Positions 60,402 to 64,000 of a stretch of DNA of 64,000 bases are shown one piece after another. Below the pieces are notes generated by a model. It saw nothing but the letters and a program-made list of their open reading frames with translations, was not told the DNA's origin and did not search any database. The translations under genes were made by a program, and so were the position numbers. Each line of letters opens with the position of its first letter. The first letter of the stretch is position 1. Origin of the DNA: Cyclobacteriaceae bacterium. GTDB lineage: Bacteria > Bacteroidota > Bacteroidia > Cytophagales > Cyclobacteriaceae. Location of the stretch: assembly GCA_023151255.1 (NCBI GenBank), contig JAKLJG010000003.1:286001-350000 (forward strand), in the 5' to 3' direction.

Positions 60402-61397
60402 ATGGCGAAATACGATGTGTATGGCATAGGCAATGCCATTGTTGATATAGTAACCGAGGTTGATCATGATTTCTTTGAAAAGCATGGTATCGAAAAAGGG
60501 GTAATGACCCTGGTGGATGAAAAGCGCCAGCTTCAGTTAATGAAGGCCATTGATATAAAACGCAGTAAAATGTCGGGGGGAGGCTCAGCAGGAAACACCG
60601 TAGTGGCAGTAAACCAGTTTGGTGGCAAAACCTTTTACTCGTGCCTGGTGGCTAATGATAAACTGGGCAAATTTTTTCTTGAGGATCTGAAACGAAATGG
60701 TGTCGATACCAATCTGCGGATTGAAGATTGCCCCCCGGGCCATACAGGCAAGTGCCTGGTAATGACCAGCCCCGATGCCCAGCGAACCATGAATACCTTT
60801 CTGGGTGTCAGTTCTTTTCTTTCTGTTGAGCATCTTGATGAGGAAGCCCTCAAAAATTCCCAATATGTTTATCTGGAAGGGTACCTGGTTGCCAGTCCAA
60901 AAGGGCTGGAGGCTATGAAGCAGGCAAAAAAAATAGCCGAACGGCACAAAATCTCTACGGCACTAACTTTTTCTGATGCCAGTATGGTAAAATACTTCTT
61001 TCCCCAAATGCAGGATGTAGTTGGTGCCAGTGTAGACCTTTTATTTTGTAACGAAGAGGAAGCTCTGATTTTTACTGGCACTGATTCGTTGATGGAAGCC
61101 CGTGAGAGTCTGAAACTATCAGCAAAGCGATTTGCCATTACACTGGGTGCAAACGGTGCCTTGATATATGATGGTGATACGTTTATTCAGATCGAACCGT
61201 ATAAAGTCAGGGCTATTGATACCAATGGTGCTGGCGATATGTTTGCCGGAGCCTTTTTATACGGCATAACGCACGGTCATAGTTTTGCTGAAGCAGGTAA
61301 ATTGGCTTCACTGGCCTCGTCACGAGTGGTTTCACAATGGGGCCCCCGGCTCGATCCGCAAGCCGCAAAGAAAGTACTGGCCGATTTGATAGCATGA
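60402..61397 (+). CDS. PfkB family adenosine kinase-like protein
   Basis: A 331-residue PfkB-family sugar/nucleoside kinase with SGGGSAGNTVVAVNQFGGK (about residues 53-71) and the anion-hole motif DTNGAGDMFAGAFLYG (about 272-287), plus FCNEEEALIFTG. Close to adenosine kinase-like proteins of Bacteroidota; the substrate is inferred. It overlaps the NTF2-like gene as ATGA. Confidence 0.92.
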   Translation: MAKYDVYGIGNAIVDIVTEVDHDFFEKHGIEKGVMTLVDEKRQLQLMKAIDIKRSKMSGGGSAGNTVVAVNQFGGKTFYSCLVANDKLGKFFLEDLKRNGVDTNLRIEDCPPGHTGKCLVMTSPDAQRTMNTFLGVSSFLSVEHLDEEALKNSQYVYLEGYLVASPKGLEAMKQAKKIAERHKISTALTFSDASMVKYFFPQMQDVVGASVDLLFCNEEEALIFTGTDSLMEARESLKLSAKRFAITLGANGALIYDGDTFIQIEPYKVRAIDTNGAGDMFAGAFLYGITHGHSFAEAGKLASLASSRVVSQWGPRLDPQAAKKVLADLIA

Positions 61398-61855
61398 TAA
61401 TGAAAATCAAGAGAATTTTCCTGACCGGGTTCCAGTTATTCATCATCTCAACCGGTTTATTCGCTCAACCGGATAAGTCCCCTGAAGCTGTAGTTGAAGC
61501 CTGGCAAAAAATGTGGAATACGTATGACCTTGAGCAGGTTGCTCAACTTTTTGTTACCAATCAATCAGTAACTTATTTCTCCTCCGAATATGCCGGATTA
61601 ATTATTGGAATCGATGCCCTGCGCAACCATCATGAAAAATTTGGTTTTATAAAAGGTGGTAAAAAATCCGGAAACAAATTATGGCTATCCGATGTACGGT
61701 ATGACTATAATAATAGCACCTGCCTGGTTACGGCAACCTGGTATTTTCAACGCGAAACTTCCGAACAGCGCCAAGCCGGGCCAGTAACATTTTTGCTCGT
61801 TAAGGATAATGGGAACTGGAAAATTAAGCATGCACACTTTTCAAACAACCCGTGA
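61394..61855 (+). CDS. Exported NTF2/SnoaL-like protein
   Basis: A 153-residue protein with a signal peptide (MIMKIKRIFLTGFQLF to about LFAQ) and a cone-like fold of the SnoaL/DUF4440 type: VVEAWQKMWNTYDLEQVAQLF (about residues 31-51) and VTFLLVKDNGNWKIKHAHFS near the end. The role is unknown. Coupled to the adenosine kinase gene by a four-base overlap. Confidence 0.82.
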   Translation: MIMKIKRIFLTGFQLFIISTGLFAQPDKSPEAVVEAWQKMWNTYDLEQVAQLFVTNQSVTYFSSEYAGLIIGIDALRNHHEKFGFIKGGKKSGNKLWLSDVRYDYNNSTCLVTATWYFQRETSEQRQAGPVTFLLVKDNGNWKIKHAHFSNNP

Positions 61856-61914
61856 GATTTTGGAAATGCCGAAAATCCTGAGCACTTTTGCAGCCCTTTT
61901 AGATCAACAGAACC

Positions 61915-62076
61915 ATGAAAAGAACGTTTCAGCCTTCGAAAAGAAAGCGTAAGAATAAGCACGGCTTCCGCGAAAGAATGGCCTCGGCCAATGGCCGCAG
62001 GGTGCTGGCTTCCCGCAGAAAAAAGGGAAGAAAGAAACTGACTGTTTCTGACGAAAAAACGTTAAAAAAGAAATAA
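61915..62076 (+). CDS. rpmH: 50S ribosomal protein L34
   Basis: A 53-residue L34 read directly: [20 protein letters not shown] followed by [20 protein letters not shown]. It matches the family over its full length and lies before rnpA as in almost all bacteria. Confidence 0.98.
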   Translation: MKRTFQPSKRKRKNKHGFRERMASANGRRVLASRRKKGRKKLTVSDEKTLKKK

Positions 62077-62123
62077 ACCGCCTTCCGGCCCGGTAACAGC
62101 AGGCACGGCAGGGGCCTTTACCC

Positions 62124-62495
62124 ATGAGTGCACATCGTTTACCTAAATCAGGCCGGCTGCGGGGTCAAAAAAAAATACAGGAACTCTTTAATCGGGGTTC
62201 CTCTTTTTATCTACAGCCCTTCCGGATAGTGGTGTTGAAAACTTCCGGCACCGTGGCAGGCCACCAGGTGTTGTTCTCGGTTTCAAAAAGAGATTTTAAA
62301 AAGGCTACCAGCCGAAACCGGATTAAACGACTGATGAAAGAGGCTTACCGACTGAATCAGAGTAAAATCAACAGCCTGCCTAAACTGCAAATCGCGTATA
62401 TTTATACGGCCAAAGAGTTACCCGACTTTAACCTGATTCAAGAGAGATTAATCGAATCATTTGATCGTTTAAAGCAGTATGTGGAGAAAAGCTAA
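62124..62495 (+). CDS. rnpA: Ribonuclease P protein component
   Basis: RnpA is the protein part of RNase P, which cuts the 5' leader from tRNA precursors. This 123-residue version has the RNA-binding motif SRNRIKRLMKEAYR (about residues 71-84) and FSVSKRDFKKA just before. Overlaps the S41 protease gene by 17 bases. Confidence 0.96.
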   Translation: MSAHRLPKSGRLRGQKKIQELFNRGSSFYLQPFRIVVLKTSGTVAGHQVLFSVSKRDFKKATSRNRIKRLMKEAYRLNQSKINSLPKLQIAYIYTAKELPDFNLIQERLIESFDRLKQYVEKS

Positions 62496-64000
62496 ATGGA
62501 TTATTCTTTCAGCAGCCGGTGTTGCCCTTATGCTGGCGTTCAGCAAACCGGCCGATACGTATTTCGAAGTAGCCAAAAACCTCGACATTTTTGCCACCCT
62601 GTTCAAAGAAGTAAATGCCTATTACGTTGATGAAGTTGATCCCAAACAATTAATCCGAAAGGGAATTGATGGGATGCTTGAATCGCTTGATCCGTACACC
62701 GACTTTATACCCGAAGAAGAACTGGAAGGATTTCGGATTACCACCACCGGGCAGTATGCAGGCATTGGGGCCCTCATTGGTGTGGTGAACAGAAAAACGG
62801 TAATCACCCATCCGTACAAGGATTTTCCTGCTTACAAGGCTGGTCTTAAAGTTGGCGATGAAATAATTGCCGTGGATGGGGTTGACGCACAAGGCAAATC
62901 TACTGCTGAAGTCAGTACGTTGTTGAAGGGCCCTGCTAAAACGAATGTCGAAATCCGTGTCAGGCGGCAAGGAGTAAAAAACGAACTCGTATTTAAAATA
63001 AAGCGCGAACGGATTAGTATACGAAACGTGGCGTACGCAGGCATGCTTAATGCAGAGGTCGGTTACATCAAATTAGATGACTTTACACCCGGTGCCGGAA
63101 AGGAAGTTGCCGATGCCACAGTAAAATTAAAGCAACAGGGTGCTAAAAAGTTAATCCTCGACCTGCGCGATAATCCCGGAGGGATGCTGCACGAAGCCGT
63201 TAATATTGTTAACCTGTTTATTCCCAAAGGCAAAGAAGTGGTAAGCATGAAAGGCAAGGTGGCCGACTGGAATAAAACCTATACCACACTAAATAATCCT
63301 TTGGATACTGAAATTCCGATTGTTGTGCTAACCGGAGAAGGTAGTGCCTCAGCATCTGAAATTGTAGCCGGGGCAATGCAAGATTACGATCGGGCGGTGT
63401 TGGTAGGAAGAAAAACTTTCGGAAAAGGCCTTGTGCAGGCTACCAGGCAATTGTCTTACAATGCACAACTTAAAGTAACCACGGCAAAATATTATATCCC
63501 CAGCGGGCGGTGCATTCAGGAGTTGGACTATACTCATCGCAATGCCGATGGAACTGTTGATAAAGTGGCCGATTCATTAAAAAAGGAATTCAAAACATCT
63601 AAAGGGAGGAAAGTTTTTGATGGGGGCGGGCTTGATCCGGATATTGTTATTGAGCCCGAATACCTGGGTACAGTAACGGTAGCCCTCATCAGTGCGGGGC
63701 ATATTTTTGAGTATGCATCGAAGTATTGCGGAGAGCACCCGATGCAACCTGATCTGAAAACATTCAGGCTCTCTGATGCCGAGTACGATAAATTTATCGC
63801 CTGGCTTAAAGAACGCAAATTCAGTTATAGCACCCCGCTGGAAGCCGAAACAAAACAGCTCATTGAAGCGGCAAAACAAGAGCGTTATTATGCTGAACTG
63901 GCTAAAGATTTGGAGACTTTTAAAAATAAAGTTGAAGCAAATAAAACGGCTGATTTTACCCGGTTTAAGCAAGAAATAACCGAAGTACTGGAACAGCAAG
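62479..64000 (+). CDS. S41 family C-terminal processing protease (partial)
   Basis: From the ATG at 62479 (MWRKAKWIIL) an open frame of 507 codons continues past the window end. It has an N-terminal membrane anchor, a PDZ domain (about residues 80-165, with GLKVGDEIIAVDG), and the protease core: GSASASEIVAGAMQD carries the catalytic Ser and GRKTFGKGLVQ the Lys. CtpA/Prc proteases trim exported proteins in the periplasm. The start overlaps rnpA, so it is part of the rpmH-rnpA operon. Confidence 0.93.
   Translation, partial: MWRKAKWIILSAAGVALMLAFSKPADTYFEVAKNLDIFATLFKEVNAYYVDEVDPKQLIRKGIDGMLESLDPYTDFIPEEELEGFRITTTGQYAGIGALIGVVNRKTVITHPYKDFPAYKAGLKVGDEIIAVDGVDAQGKSTAEVSTLLKGPAKTNVEIRVRRQGVKNELVFKIKRERISIRNVAYAGMLNAEVGYIKLDDFTPGAGKEVADATVKLKQQGAKKLILDLRDNPGGMLHEAVNIVNLFIPKGKEVVSMKGKVADWNKTYTTLNNPLDTEIPIVVLTGEGSASASEIVAGAMQDYDRAVLVGRKTFGKGLVQATRQLSYNAQLKVTTAKYYIPSGRCIQELDYTHRNADGTVDKVADSLKKEFKTSKGRKVFDGGGLDPDIVIEPEYLGTVTVALISAGHIFEYASKYCGEHPMQPDLKTFRLSDAEYDKFIAWLKERKFSYSTPLEAETKQLIEAAKQERYYAELAKDLETFKNKVEANKTADFTRFKQEITEVLEQQ

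Overview
The window reads as chromosomal DNA of a Bacteroidota bacterium, most likely order Cytophagales (Cyclobacteriaceae or Chryseolinea-like; inferred from protein families, not from a marker-gene comparison). The signs are SusC/OMP-type TonB-dependent receptors, a protein with a type IX secretion sorting tail, families largely confined to the phylum (GLPGLI, DUF4249, DUF4295, DUF6452/DUF6048), bacillithiol synthesis (bshC), no clear Shine-Dalgarno sites, and promoters of the form TTG-N18/19-TAnnTTTG. No phage, insertion sequence, CRISPR array or replication origin was seen; the chromosome looks mostly core or long-resident accessory.

Layout. 1-1084: 5' end of a dehydrogenase E1 gene, then a DUF6364/PIN toxin-antitoxin pair. 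1086-6632: M16 peptidase and ispF (overlapping), AI-2E-type permease, mnmD, secreted S9 peptidase. 6677-12824: a three-gene cell-envelope cassette (TonB receptor with STN domain, DUF4249 lipoprotein, large MG2-like secreted protein). 12821-19159, mostly minus strand: MTHFS, bshC, rimO, ftsY and the ribosomal block rpmB-rpmG-DUF4295, with a plus-strand DUF6452/DUF6048 pair inside. 19287-29554: T9SS-secreted FG-GAP protein, murF, DUF2461 protein, then a minus-strand group with an AsmA-like protein, a TPR histidine kinase, a NarL-type regulator and an unknown secreted protein. 29661-34820: tRNA-Val(TAC), a GIY-YIG remnant, a LytS/LytTR pair divergent from a TonB receptor with an unusual C-terminal extension.

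35408-49308 is the most accessory-looking part. A MarR regulator precedes pxpBCA (5-oxoprolinase). After terC and two small unknown genes comes a long plus-strand series of redox and electrophile-stress type genes: two NADP-binding F420-reductase-like proteins, an SDR, HxlR divergent from a DJ-1/PfpI protein, a DUF481 protein, a bestrophin, two pirins, a nitroreductase, an OsmC protein, and a translationally coupled mono-cluster ferredoxin plus CDGSH protein. The MarR promoter and the first pirin promoter, 10.7 kb apart, carry the same palindrome (TTGTA-NN-TACAA) over the -33 element, so one regulator may connect them.

49320-64000: M1 peptidase, a tRNA-Val(GAC) whose T-loop is replaced by a 34-nt segment containing a perfect 8-bp hairpin (the most surprising feature of the window), a class C beta-lactamase-like lipoprotein, envelope proteins, an OmpR-type two-component system divergent from a GLPGLI/outer-membrane-barrel pair, GDPD, a PfkB adenosine-type kinase, an NTF2-like protein, and rpmH-rnpA followed by an S41 protease that runs off the window end.

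Several genes appear to start at TTG or GTG (AsmA-like, LytTR, pxpB, DUF6048, the lipoprotein at 40890, rimO, DUF6452, osmC). Starts were chosen by signal peptide, family length and gene overlap rather than by ribosome binding sites. No gap exceeds 300 bases except around 39513-40166 if the doubtful gene at 39633 is discounted.
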